Part shown: positions 16,651 through 24,414 of the stretch, piece by piece
Numbering within the stretch: position 1 is the stretch's first letter
How the letters are laid out: the number at the start of each line of letters is the position of its first letter
Assembly (NCBI GenBank): GCA_035760965.1
Contig: DASTRY010000060.1
Location: forward strand, 1 to 62,931
Reading direction: 5' to 3'
Length of the DNA: 62,931 nucleotides
DNA from: JADGHX01 sp035760965
Lineage (GTDB): Bacteria; Pseudomonadota; Gammaproteobacteria; Steroidobacterales; Steroidobacteraceae
Notes under the pieces: generated by a model
Told to the model about the DNA's origin: nothing
Databases searched by the model: none
The model's input: only the letters and a program-made list of their open reading frames with translations
Made by a program: the position numbers and the translations under genes

Positions 16651-17856
16651 GTGACTCTATCTGTTTCGCGACGCGTCCAGCGCGTCAAGCCCTCGCCCAC
16701 GCTCGCTGTCACCTCCCGTGCCGCCCGCCTGAAGGCGGAAGGCAAGGACGTCATTGGACTCGGTGCCGGAGAGCCGGATTTCGACACGCCCGCGCACGTC
16801 GCGCAGGCCGGCATCGACGCCATCAAGACGGGATTCACGCGCTACACGAACGTCGACGGCGTGAACGAGCTGAAAGACGCCATCATCGCCAAATTCGAGC
16901 GCGACAACGGCCTCAAGTACGAACGGTCGCAGATCCTCATCTCTGCCGGCGCCAAGCAGACGATTTACAACCTCTGCATGGCCGTGCTGGATCCGGGTGA
17001 TGAGGCGATCATCCCGGCGCCGTACTGGGTGTCTTACCCGGACATGGTGCTGCTCGCGGACGGACTGCCGGTCACGCCGTTCGCGGGTGCAGCGCAGGGC
17101 TACAAGATCACGCCGCGGCAACTCGCGGCAGCCATCACGCCGAAGACGCGCCTCGTGCTGCTCAACAGCCCCTGCAACCCGACCGGCGCCGCGTACACGA
17201 AGGCGGAGCTGCGTGCGCTGGGTGAAGTGCTGCTGCAGCACCCGCGCGTGCTCATCGGCACCGACGACATGTACGAAAAGATTTACTGGGGACCGGAGCC
17301 GTTCAGCAGCCTGGTCTCCGTGGTGCCCGAGCTCTACGGGCGCACCGTGACGATCAACGGCTGCTCCAAGGCCTACGCGATGACGGGTTGGCGCCTCGGA
17401 TATTGCGGCGGGCCGAAGGAGATCATCACGGCGATGAGCACGATCCAGGGCCAGTCGACTTCGAATGCGTCGAGCATTTCGCAGAAGGCCGCGATCGCTG
17501 CGCTGAACGGCGATCAGGAGTGCGTCGCCAAGATGAACGAGCAGTTCAAGGCGCGGCACGACTTCATCGTCGCCGGCTTGAACTCGCTGCCGGGCGTGAG
17601 CTGCGTTCCGGCGGCCGGGACGTTCTATGCGTTCGCGGACGTGTCGAAGGCGATGGCCGCGCACGGTTGTCGCGACGACAACGAGTTCGCCGAGCTGCTG
17701 CTGAGCGAGGGCGGCGTTGCGGTCGTGCCAGGCTCGGGGTTCGGTGCGCCGGGACATGTGCGGCTCTCGTTCGCGTGCAGCATGCAGACGCTGGAGACGG
17801 CGCTCGAGCGCATGCGCAAAGTGCTGACGACTGCGCGCGTGGCCAAGAGCGCCTGA
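16651..17856 (+). CDS. pyridoxal-phosphate aminotransferase, aspartate aminotransferase class Ib
   Basis: The 401-residue protein is a fold-type I class I/II aminotransferase. It carries the substrate-binding GAGEPDFDTP near residue 37, NSPCNPTGAAY, and the PLP lysine in NGCSKAYAMTGWRLGY near residue 237. It most resembles the aspartate (or aspartate/prephenate) aminotransferases of subgroup Ib. The start is a GTG at 16651, since homology begins there and no ATG is nearby. It follows the SGNH gene by 84 bases in the same direction but need not share its function. Confidence 0.88.
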   Translation: MTLSVSRRVQRVKPSPTLAVTSRAARLKAEGKDVIGLGAGEPDFDTPAHVAQAGIDAIKTGFTRYTNVDGVNELKDAIIAKFERDNGLKYERSQILISAGAKQTIYNLCMAVLDPGDEAIIPAPYWVSYPDMVLLADGLPVTPFAGAAQGYKITPRQLAAAITPKTRLVLLNSPCNPTGAAYTKAELRALGEVLLQHPRVLIGTDDMYEKIYWGPEPFSSLVSVVPELYGRTVTINGCSKAYAMTGWRLGYCGGPKEIITAMSTIQGQSTSNASSISQKAAIAALNGDQECVAKMNEQFKARHDFIVAGLNSLPGVSCVPAAGTFYAFADVSKAMAAHGCRDDNEFAELLLSEGGVAVVPGSGFGAPGHVRLSFACSMQTLETALERMRKVLTTARVAKSA

Positions 17857-17869
17857 GACTCTTGGAGCG

Positions 17870-17894
17870 GGAGCCGCCTTGCGCGGCTCCTTCG
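17870..17894 (+). terminator. hairpin after the aminotransferase gene
   Basis: GGAGCCGC and GCGGCTCC pair perfectly around a 5-base loop, followed by TTCG. It lies 14 bases after the aminotransferase stop, between convergent genes. The T-run is poor, so termination efficiency is uncertain. Confidence 0.55.
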
Positions 17895-17947
17895 CCTGCC
17901 GCCGCGGCGCTCTGCCGCGGCTTGGCGCGCTCTTCCGCTGTGATCCG

Positions 17948-18847
17948 TTATGCGCTTGCCGCGAGTTGCGGCTTCTTCGTTGCGTCGGCACGCGGCTTCA
18001 GCATGCCGCGCGATTCGAGCACATCCCGCATCGTCGAAAACTGAAACTCGCCGAGCAACCGCCGCAGCCGCCCTTCGCACTTGTGCAGATTGTTGTAGTG
18101 GCGGAAGCGCGAGAAGGGCTTCACCTTCAGGCGCGGCTGACCGGGATCCACTTCCCACGGATGCAGGTAGAACGTGAAGGGCTGCCCGGTCTTCTCGTTG
18201 ATCTGCTTGAGCCCGGCGCGCGTCACCGCGTACGGCAGCAGCCGGAAATAGCCGCCACCCGATACGGGCACACGCACGCCGCCGAACGAGGCCGCCGACA
18301 TCGGGAACTCGACGATCGTCCGCCCGCTCGGCGCCGCAATCGGCCCGATGTCGCGCGAAGCGCCGGGGATGCCGTAACGGTCGTGCCGGATGGGAAATAC
18401 CGAAGAGTCGTATTCGAACCCGAGATCAATCAGCGTATCGAGCGCCCACAACGAGCGCTTGGTGATCGAGAAGCTCGCTGCGCGATATCCCGTGACCGGC
18501 GCGCCGATCGTGTCTTCGAGGAAGTGCTTCGAGCGCCGCGCTTCCTCGCGAAACTCGTCGGGCGTCTGCTCGTAGATGAGCCGGTGCGAGAACCCGTGGC
18601 ACGCGATTTCGTGCCCGACGTCGGCGATCCGCCGAATCAGTCCCGGCGAGCGCTCTGCGCACCAGCCGAGAATGAAGAACGTGCCGCGGATGCCCCGCTC
18701 CGCCAGCAGGTTCAGGATGACTTCGGTATTGCGCTCGACGCGGTACTCGCGCGTCGGCCAGCTCTCGCGCGGCACTGCCGGCGCAAGCGCGGCGACCTGG
18801 AAGTAGTCCTCCACGTCGATGGAGAAGGCATTGACCACGGACGGCAT
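17948..18847 (-). CDS. polysaccharide deacetylase, XrtA/PEP-CTERM-associated type
   Basis: The 299-residue protein is a NodB-fold carbohydrate esterase. It shows the metal-site Asp in SIDVEDYFQVAAL, the H(S/T)xxH-type ligands in HEIACHGFSHRLIYEQTP, and GYRAASFSI. The VEDYFQ opening and the C-terminal HPWEVDP region are typical of the deacetylases of exosortase A (XrtA) exopolysaccharide loci. No exosortase or glycosyltransferase lies in the window. It has no signal peptide, as is usual for this type. It converges on the aminotransferase gene. Confidence 0.9.
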   Translation of the reverse strand: MPSVVNAFSIDVEDYFQVAALAPAVPRESWPTREYRVERNTEVILNLLAERGIRGTFFILGWCAERSPGLIRRIADVGHEIACHGFSHRLIYEQTPDEFREEARRSKHFLEDTIGAPVTGYRAASFSITKRSLWALDTLIDLGFEYDSSVFPIRHDRYGIPGASRDIGPIAAPSGRTIVEFPMSAASFGGVRVPVSGGGYFRLLPYAVTRAGLKQINEKTGQPFTFYLHPWEVDPGQPRLKVKPFSRFRHYNNLHKCEGRLRRLLGEFQFSTMRDVLESRGMLKPRADATKKPQLAASA

Positions 18848-18995
18848 CGGCGGCCCGGAACGCTGGTATTCGTTGTTGTCGGGTGCCGACTATATCGCCG
18901 CGATCCGCGAGGCACCAACGACAGCGCCTCGGAACCGGTACCGGCTCACGTTTGCCGAGACGCGTTCGAGAGCCGATCGCCGCTGCAGAGAAGCA

Positions 18996-19478
18996 TTACG
19001 TCGTGTGGGGGGCTGGAGTGCGGACCTCCCGCTCGCCGTCGAGCCGTTTCGACATGCACGCGGCGGACGCGGGACAGAGACCCCGAAACTCGGTGGTCGC
19101 CAGGATTGCCGGCGGCAGGCCGCTACGCTCAGCGTTTCGATAGCCGTGGCGTCTGAAGAAGGACTCTGCGGTCTGCGTGAGCAGGACGAGCTCGCGGACG
19201 CCGCGCGCGCTGGCGCACCGCTCTAGCTCGCGGACCAGCTCGCGCCCGATACCGGTGCCACGACGCGGCTCGGCCACCGCGAGCGAGCGAAGCAGTGCCA
19301 CGTCTCCGAAGCACTGCAGCGCGCCTACGCCGAGCAGCATCGAGCCCTCTTCGGCGATCACGAACTCCGGGCGGGAATCGGCAAAGTCCGAGGTCGGCAA
19401 TGCGTTCGCCTCGAGGAGCGCGGAAATGCGTGCGAGGTCATCTGCGTGCGCAATGCGAAAGGTGAGCGCGGGCCTCAT
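18996..19478 (-). CDS. GNAT acetyltransferase, ArsN2-like
   Basis: The 160-residue protein is a single GNAT domain. The acetyl-CoA-binding pattern is RRGTGIGREL (motif A) after VALLRSLAVAEP, and the tail EFRGLCPASAACMSKRL is characteristic of the ArsN2 family linked to arsenic resistance. Known relatives acetylate arsinothricin-like or other amino compounds; the substrate here is not proven. No other ars gene is visible, so this is an isolated member in the accessory region 18.9-24.5 kb. Confidence 0.8.
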   Translation of the reverse strand: MRPALTFRIAHADDLARISALLEANALPTSDFADSRPEFVIAEEGSMLLGVGALQCFGDVALLRSLAVAEPRRGTGIGRELVRELERCASARGVRELVLLTQTAESFFRRHGYRNAERSGLPPAILATTEFRGLCPASAACMSKRLDGEREVRTPAPHTT

Positions 19479-19574
19479 GGGCGAGACCTCGTTACGTCAA
19501 CGGCCATCACGAACGCCTCTCGTCGTTGAGAGTCCGCGAACACACGCAAGCTCTAACCTTTCGCCGATTGCCGA

Positions 19575-20430
19575 TCAGCGAGCGCGCAGCTTGCTCCGTC
19601 CGTAGTTCAGGCAGACCACATGCGTGGCGACGATGTTGAAGCCTAGCATGCCATCGAAGTCGCTCGGCAGTTCGAGCGGGCAGCACCACGAACTCGAGTG
19701 GGCCGAAATCGGCTCCTCCGAGGATGAGACGCTTCGTGTTGTAGAACGGTGGCTTTTGGCCTACCGGAGGTGTGACGGGCAATTGATAGGCAGTGGCCAC
19801 ACCTGCAGGAAGCGTCGAGTACTGCGCACCGGTATCCCACGCGAGGCGCATCGTCGCCCCATCCAACTTCACTTCGGTGACGACAAGGCTCGGCGCCGAA
19901 GCTCGTTCAAAGGGCACCCGAGTGCCCTTGCATCCCAGCTTTTCCGCTTCGGCGTCAGCAGTCTCGAGGGGCAGCAGGGTCATCATCCGCCCGGGATAGT
20001 CCATTACCACAATGAACTGCCGCAGGACCTCGCGGCCGAGTACGTTCGGAACCGGCGGATCATCCGCGATGGCCTCCGACTCGATCGCATCCACATCTCT
20101 GAACACTCGGCCGTCTACGCGAAGTTGCGGCACACTGTATCGGCGTGCCTCGTGCGCTTGACCCTTCGCGTCCGTCCAGATCGTGCGGCCATCGGTGAGC
20201 TCGACCGCGCCGGCCTCTTCCAGCGCGTCTGCGGTCAAGCCGAGAACACCGCCGCCGGTATCCACGACGACTTTGATCTCGTGACCCGCCACTTCGACGG
20301 TTGTGACGGGATTGTTGCGAAGTATTGTCAGCGGTACGCGAAGCGGCTGCGGCGCGGCGCTGACAGCCGGCAAGCTTGCGGCGGCCGTGAGCGCGGTGAG
20401 CACACCAAATATCGATCTTGCTAGTCGCAT
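19575..20430 (-). pseudogene. retropepsin-like aspartic protease, frameshifted near the C-terminus
   Basis: From ATG 20430 (AGGAG eight bases upstream) the frame encodes a signal peptide ending near VSAAPQ and a two-lobed aspartyl protease with VDTGGGVLGL and AWDTGAQYSTLP, one catalytic Asp-Thr/Ser-Gly per lobe. After LEFVVLP the frame runs into Arg-rich nonsense and continues to 19507. The neighbouring frame reads LPSDFDGMLGFNIVATHVVC and ends NYGRSKLRAR at 19575, exactly the expected C-terminal motif of this family. A single-base change near 19671-19680 therefore breaks the gene, unless it is a sequencing error. It is divergent from the metallo-beta-lactamase-fold gene. Confidence 0.75.
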
Positions 20431-20500
20431 GGTGGGCGCTCCTGGCCTCATGCGGCGGTTCCTCGGACCCCCTTGAGCACGTCGATGTCGGAGAGATCGG

Positions 20501-20526
20501 CGTCTCGATACGAGACGCGAGTCTCG
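20501..20526. promoter_or_regulatory. overlapping inverted repeats between divergent genes
   Basis: CGTCTCG-ATA-CGAGACG (20501-20517) overlaps CGAGAC-GCGA-GTCTCG (20511-20526), so three arms alternate. The site lies between the aspartic-protease start (20430) and the metallo-beta-lactamase-fold start (20650). It could be an operator for a dimeric repressor or part of alternative hairpins. Confidence 0.4.
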
Positions 20527-20649
20527 CCGATCGGTTCGCCTGAAGTGTCTGTGCCAGTGCGTGAACGACGAGGCGGCGTTCGAGGAGTAGCATCAGCGGC
20601 CGGCGGCGCGCCCGCGCTCAGCCGTCGATGTGCCTGGAGGAGAGCTCCA

Positions 20650-21531
20650 ATGGGCGTCAGACGATCCAGGGTCTTTCAAGCCGCCGTCCTCTCGTTGCTG
20701 CTAGTGGGATTCTCAGCCGCGACCGCGGCGCCGGCGGCCGACGCCGGTGGAGACATCGTCAGGGTGACGATTCTCTACGATGCGTTCGGAAAATCTTCGA
20801 CGATGAAGAAGGACTGGGGCTATGCCGCGTTCGTCGAATACCGCGGCAAGCGCATTCTTTTCGACACGGGCGACGACCCGACGATTCTCGCCGACAACGC
20901 GAAAGCAAAGGGCGTGGATCTGTCGCGCCTCGACTTCGTCGTGCTCTCGCATCGGCACAGCGACCACATGGGCGGGCTGGATCACGGGTTGCGGGTCAAT
21001 CCGAACGTGACGATTTACGCTCCGAAGGAAAGCTTTGGGATCTTCGGCTCCTCACTGCCGGGCACGTTCTACCGGCGCGATGCGTCGTTGCCGCCCGAGC
21101 AACGCTACTTCGACGGTTCGCCTCCGGCGCTCATGAAGTTTGGCAGTCGCTGGCCGCGCGCCCACTTCGACTTGGTCGAAAATACGCGCGAAATCGCGCC
21201 CGGCCTCCACCTGATTTCGCTCGTTTCCGATAAGCCCGGGACGCTCGAGCTGCGCGAGCTGTCATTGGCGATCGAGACGCCCGAGGGTCTCGTTCTGATC
21301 GTTGGCTGTTCGCATCCGGGGATCGAAAAGATTCTGGAAGCAGCCGGATCCGTCGACAAACATCTGCATGTCGTTCTAGGCGGGCTCCACCTCGTCACGG
21401 CGAGTGACGCGGATATCGACAAGGCCGTCGCGAGCCTGCACGACACTTGGAAGGTCGAAGCATTGCGCCTCCTTCATGACGCCATGGATCTGACCAACCA
21501 CGTGAGAGAGTGGAGCGATTACCAGGAGTGA
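20650..21531 (+). CDS. metallo-beta-lactamase-fold hydrolase, secreted
   Basis: From ATG 20650 (GGAGGAG upstream) the 293-residue product has a signal peptide (hydrophobic residues 9-27, then ATAAPAADA) and an MBL domain. The zinc motif is LSHRHSDHMGGL near residue 103, a further ligand is VGCSHPG near residue 220, and GGLHLV follows near 243. It resembles the family that includes dihydropterin-type RFAP synthases. Members usually have another His in a P-x-HCTG segment near the C-terminus; here the protein ends HDAMDLTNHVREWSDYQE without it. The C-terminus may thus be truncated or replaced. Confidence 0.75.
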   Translation: MGVRRSRVFQAAVLSLLLVGFSAATAAPAADAGGDIVRVTILYDAFGKSSTMKKDWGYAAFVEYRGKRILFDTGDDPTILADNAKAKGVDLSRLDFVVLSHRHSDHMGGLDHGLRVNPNVTIYAPKESFGIFGSSLPGTFYRRDASLPPEQRYFDGSPPALMKFGSRWPRAHFDLVENTREIAPGLHLISLVSDKPGTLELRELSLAIETPEGLVLIVGCSHPGIEKILEAAGSVDKHLHVVLGGLHLVTASDADIDKAVASLHDTWKVEALRLLHDAMDLTNHVREWSDYQE

Positions 21532-21727
21532 GCACAGCGTCAGGATTGCGCGGGGCATAGTCGGACGATACCACTCAGGCAGCCGCTTTCTCGACACCCC
21601 GCTCAAAGGCGTTCGATCGGAAGAGCCATGCGCGCGGCGCGGGTAACGGTCATTGGGCCGTTACTCGTCCTCCTGACTGATCTTCACCCTCCGACGTGCT
21701 CGATATACCTAAAGTGGGATACTCTTC

Positions 21728-21961
21728 ATGCGTTCCAAACTGACCCCGGGCGAGCGACCGGTTATCTGGGTCGCCTCTGCAAAAAAGGATCTTCTCGCCA
21801 TGCCCAAACCCGTCGTTCGGGAGATTGGCGTTCTGCATTGCTTTCAGAAGAAATCGCCGACCGGGATCAAGACCGCGAAGGTGGACGTGAATTTGGTTAC
21901 GCAGCGACTGAAAGCTGCCCGCATTGACTACGAGGCCCGCTATGGCAAAACGAGCAGCTAA
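21728..21961 (+). pseudogene. RelE/HigB-type toxin (Gp49-like) with an internal deletion
   Basis: The 77-residue frame joins the N-terminus of a Gp49/HigB-like toxin (VIWVASAKKDLLAMPKPVVREIG) directly to its C-terminus (VLHCFQKKSPTGIKTAKVDV). In intact relatives some 45-50 residues carrying the central beta strands lie between these two pieces. The deletion is in frame, so a short peptide can still be made, but it should not fold as a RelE nuclease. The stop overlaps the start of the antitoxin gene by 20 bases, the usual toxin-first arrangement. Confidence 0.7.
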
Positions 21962-22283
21962 ACCTATCCGCATGGAATTGAGCTCCGGGAATGTTCTTGC
22001 CGACCTGGGATTGCCAGACGCTGCCGAACTCGATACCAAAGTGCGGCTCGCGGTCGAGATCAATCGGTTGATCAAGGACAAGCGGCTCACGCAAGTGACC
22101 GCCGCGGAATGCCTCGAAGTCAGCCAACCGAAAATCTCAGCCTTGAAGAACTACAAGCTGGATGGTTTTTCCGTTGAGCGCCTGATGAGCTTCTTGCTTG
22201 CGCTGGGGCAGGATGTGGAGATTCGCATCAGCCCGCGGCGCTCCACCCGGACGCCTGGGCGGATTCTTGTGCAGGCAACATGA
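21942..22283 (+). CDS. XRE-family antitoxin, HigA-like
   Basis: The 113-residue protein has the typical opening SSGNVLADLGLPDAAELDTK and a helix-turn-helix of the XRE type (LTQVTAAECLEVSQPKISAL, residues about 48-68), followed by FSVERLMSFLLALGQDVEI. Such antitoxins bind the toxin and repress the operon. The ATG at 21942 lies inside the toxin frame. The antitoxin looks intact while the toxin is gutted, so it may persist as a plain repressor. Confidence 0.85.
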   Translation: MAKRAAKPIRMELSSGNVLADLGLPDAAELDTKVRLAVEINRLIKDKRLTQVTAAECLEVSQPKISALKNYKLDGFSVERLMSFLLALGQDVEIRISPRRSTRTPGRILVQAT

Positions 22284-22380
22284 GGCACCTGGACAACGTC
22301 TTCGCGGCGTTAGCGGCGATCGTTTCAGGCGCGACCTCAAATGTACTCTCATCGGCAGGGGCCGGTGGACTGGGTGCGGG

Positions 22381-22804
22381 CTATTCTCTTTCTCGCCAGC
22401 TAGCTAGGTACTCGATTGAGTAAACACGCCAATCTGCCCCGAAGTGCTGAAATACATCGACCCTTGAATTGTTCTCTTCTGGTAAGGAGACGTAGGCGCC
22501 GATTCTGTTGTTTTCATCCGCAGGCGCCATCGCTTTCCATTTTCCGTGGGTGCCATCGAGAAGTGCCTTGGCGAGCGACTCCGCAGCATCAATCGTCGCA
22601 AGACTCACGGTGACTGCTGCCCCGTCGCCTTCGGCGACGTCGGCCTTTCCGTTCAAGAGCTCAAAAAGCTCCGATCAGAAGATCCCCCTCGTACACCACG
22701 TCGCGGGACGCCAGCGGCTCACCGGCCCTACATATCTGCACTACCATCCAGGCAAGTGCGAGGAGTAAGCGCCGCTGGCGAATGATTCGACCGGCTTTGG
22801 CCAT
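22381..22804 (-). pseudogene. small secreted protein gene with a frameshift in a T5 run
   Basis: ATG 22804 has an AGGA eight bases upstream and opens a signal-peptide-like sequence (RRLLLALAWMVVQ, then GEPLASRDVVYEGDLLIGAF) that stops at a TGA. Dropping one base from the T5 run (plus-strand A5 at 22663-22667) carries the frame into ELLNGKADVAEGDGAAVTVS and on to WRERE and a TAG at 22381. The span is 424 bases, one more than a multiple of three, as a single insertion predicts. The repaired protein would have 140 residues. I do not recognise the family. Confidence 0.55.
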
Positions 22805-23167
22805 TACCGCGATCCTGCAAGTGCGTGTGCCTAACTCCACCCGTAACGCGATTATCCAGCTTTCGAAGTGTCGCTACCCGAAAGTTTTCCCGCGCCTTCG
22901 CCCCATAGGTGTCCACGAGCGCCGCCCGGAGCTGTTCTTAGGCATCGATTTTGTTGGGCGCGTTAGTCGTAGCGTTCTGGGTATACGGGGCCATCTCCTT
23001 TGCGCGCGCGTAGGTTCGCTTCCGAGTCGATTCCTCAAGAGTCCCGGAGTACGGCGTGAAGAGCCATGCGAGGGACGACACTTTCGGAAAGTGATCCCGA
23101 AGTCGCGTGAGGACGCGTAACGCCAGCTCTCCTCACCGGCCGTGCCTTCGCTCCGGACGCGAAACAC
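22728..23167 (-). pseudogene. decayed gene of unknown function
   Basis: Coding-like peptide starts at GTG 23167 (MFRVRSEGTAGEESWRYA), shifts frame near 23110-23125, and continues as LTRLRDHFPKVSSLAWLFTPY and RTYARAKEMAPYTQNATTNA. It meets an in-frame TAA at 22938-22940 and reads on through EQLRAALVDTYGAKARENF to a stop at 22728. The pieces fit one protein with one frameshift and one nonsense codon. No family is recognised. The 3' end would overlap the next broken gene by 77 bases. Confidence 0.45.
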
Positions 23168-23182
23168 TCACGCAAAGCGCTC

Positions 23183-23290
23183 TCAGTGCCCACGCACGTT
23201 CACAACCTGCTGGATTACGAACAAGCTGCGCAATCCCATGTGCCCATAGCCCACGTCGTACTGTTCACCGGAATCGGACGTGTAGGTGCT
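23183..23290 (-). pseudogene. 3' remnant of a gene cut by the IS element
   Basis: Directly beside the IS end, 35 codons read STYTSDSGEQYDVGYGHMGL and on to VVNVRGH before TGA 23183-23185. The frame becomes IS sequence beyond 23290, so the 5' part was displaced or lost when the element inserted. The peptide is not recognised. Confidence 0.45.
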
Positions 23291-23369
23291 GAGGGGCGCC
23301 GGTAAAACTGGACCACCTGGAATGAGAGTTTCGCGGCAGAATTGGGCCTAACGGGACGGCGATTCTGAC

Positions 23370-23636
23370 GTGAAGAAGAAGCGATTTTCGGTCGAGCAGA
23401 TCAGTGCGATTCTGAAGCAGGCGGAGCTGGGAGCGCCGATCGCTGAGCTCTGCAGACAGCATGGGATTTCGGAACAGAGCTACTACCGGTGGAAGAAGGT
23501 CTACGGTGGCATGGAGCCTTCGGAGGCACGCGAGCTCAAACAGCTGCGCGATGAGAATACGAAGCTGAAGCGCCTGGCGGCGGACCTTTCGCTCGACAAG
23601 GTGATGCTGCAGGACGTGCTGACAAAAAAGTTCTGA
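23370..23636 (+). CDS. IS3-family transposase OrfA
   Basis: The 88-residue protein starts at GTG 23370 (KKKRFSVEQISAILKQAELG). It has the HTH of IS3 OrfA (IAELCRQHGISEQSYYRWKK) and a leucine-zipper region (LKQLRDENTKLKRLAADLSL). The end overlaps AAAAAAG, the site where IS3 elements shift -1 to make the OrfAB fusion. It looks intact but has no functional partner here. Confidence 0.9.
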   Translation: MKKKRFSVEQISAILKQAELGAPIAELCRQHGISEQSYYRWKKVYGGMEPSEARELKQLRDENTKLKRLAADLSLDKVMLQDVLTKKF

Positions 23637-24162
23637 AGCCCGTCAAGAAGCGCGAAGTCGTGCGCTACCTCATGAGTCGTTATGGGATCGGCACGAGACG
23701 GGCGTGCCGCTGCGTACCGATACCGCTCGGTGTACTACTACCGCAGTTGCAAGGATCCTCTCACCGCGCTTCGCCAACGCGTGCGTGAGCTCGCTCACGC
23801 ACGCGTTCGATTCGGGTATCGCCGAATTTTCCTGCTGCTGCGTCGTGAAGGCTGGGATGTGGAAAAGGATCGTCTGTACCGGATATATCGAGAGGAGGGC
23901 TTGGGATTGCGCCGGAAACGGGCATGGCGTCACGTGACAGCCGTGCATCGGGCGATTCGAACACCGGCGCGCCATCGGAACGACGTCTGGAGCATGGATT
24001 TCGTCCACGATCAACTGGCTGATGGTCGAAAGTTCAGAACGCTGACGGTGATCGATGTGTCTACTCGAGAGTGTCTGGAGATCGAAGTGGGCCAGAGCCT
24101 CAAAGCAGAAGACGTTGTGCGCGTCTTGGACCGGCTCAAGTACGAGCGCGGTGTACCGGTCG
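23622..24162 (+). pseudogene. IS3-family transposase OrfB, frameshifted and truncated
   Basis: After a -1 shift at AAAAAAG the frame reads KKVLKPVKKREVVRYLMSRY and RRACRC, then a second, disabling shift near 23715-23722 is needed to reach YRSVYYYRSCKDPLTALRQR and onward. The catalytic rve domain begins at WSMDFVHDQLADG but the gene breaks off after YERGVPV, before the second Asp and Glu. It therefore has two separate lesions. Confidence 0.85.
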
Positions 24163-24253
24163 GATTCACGAGCAGGTATAGGCCGCCAGAATCGGAGAGT
24201 TTGTAGGGCTTCTCCGCGGGCTTGGCGGCTCGAATTTCGGCTTCGGTCAGCAT
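24160..24253 (-). pseudogene. 5' stub of a tyrosine-recombinase (phage/island) integrase
   Basis: From ATG 24253 the frame reads MLTEAEIRAAKPAEKPYKLS, then DSGGLYLLVNPTG, the conserved start of P4-type integrases (DUF4102 domain). After about 31 codons it runs into IS sequence. The arm-binding core and catalytic domains are missing. The stub lies 161 bases from the 3' end of tRNA-Asn, the usual place for an island integrase, so it marks the edge of a former genomic island. Confidence 0.85.
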
Positions 24254-24289
24254 GGGGGTAACTGACTCCGCGGTAACCGAGTTACCCCC
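24254..24289. promoter_or_regulatory. inverted repeat at the integrase start
   Basis: GGGGGTAAC (24254-24262) and GTTACCCCC (24281-24289) are perfect complements, with a further GGTAACC in between. The repeat abuts the integrase ATG. It could be an integrase or excisionase binding site, or an autoregulatory operator. Confidence 0.45.
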
Positions 24290-24414
24290 GTACTTGCCCC
24301 CATCCGAGCTAGGCTGTCAACGGACGACCCGGGACCGGTGTCGGTACCAACTTGCTGAGATCCTGCGTTTTTCGGCGGTTGCCGGACGTCCTCGGACGGT
24401 GCTGGAGGGGTGAT

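Larger units (their letters stand above)
23291..24162 (+). mobile_element. IS3-family insertion sequence, truncated
   Basis: The left end appears to begin at the T/G of 23290-23291 (GAGGGGCGCCGG, then AAACTGGACCACCTGG). Inside are an orfA, an A6G slippery site (23624-23630) and an orfB with the first DDE aspartate (SMDFVHDQLADG). The element stops abruptly after the GVPV codons near 24158-24162, where relatives continue to the second Asp and the Glu. It is fused there to a piece of an integrase gene, so no right end remains. It cannot transpose by itself. Confidence 0.85.

Noticed and set aside
21376..21558. Minus-strand small frame with a hydrophobic start
   Set aside because: It overlaps the end of the MBL-fold gene, has no Shine-Dalgarno and no homology I recognise; the resemblance to a signal peptide is probably chance.
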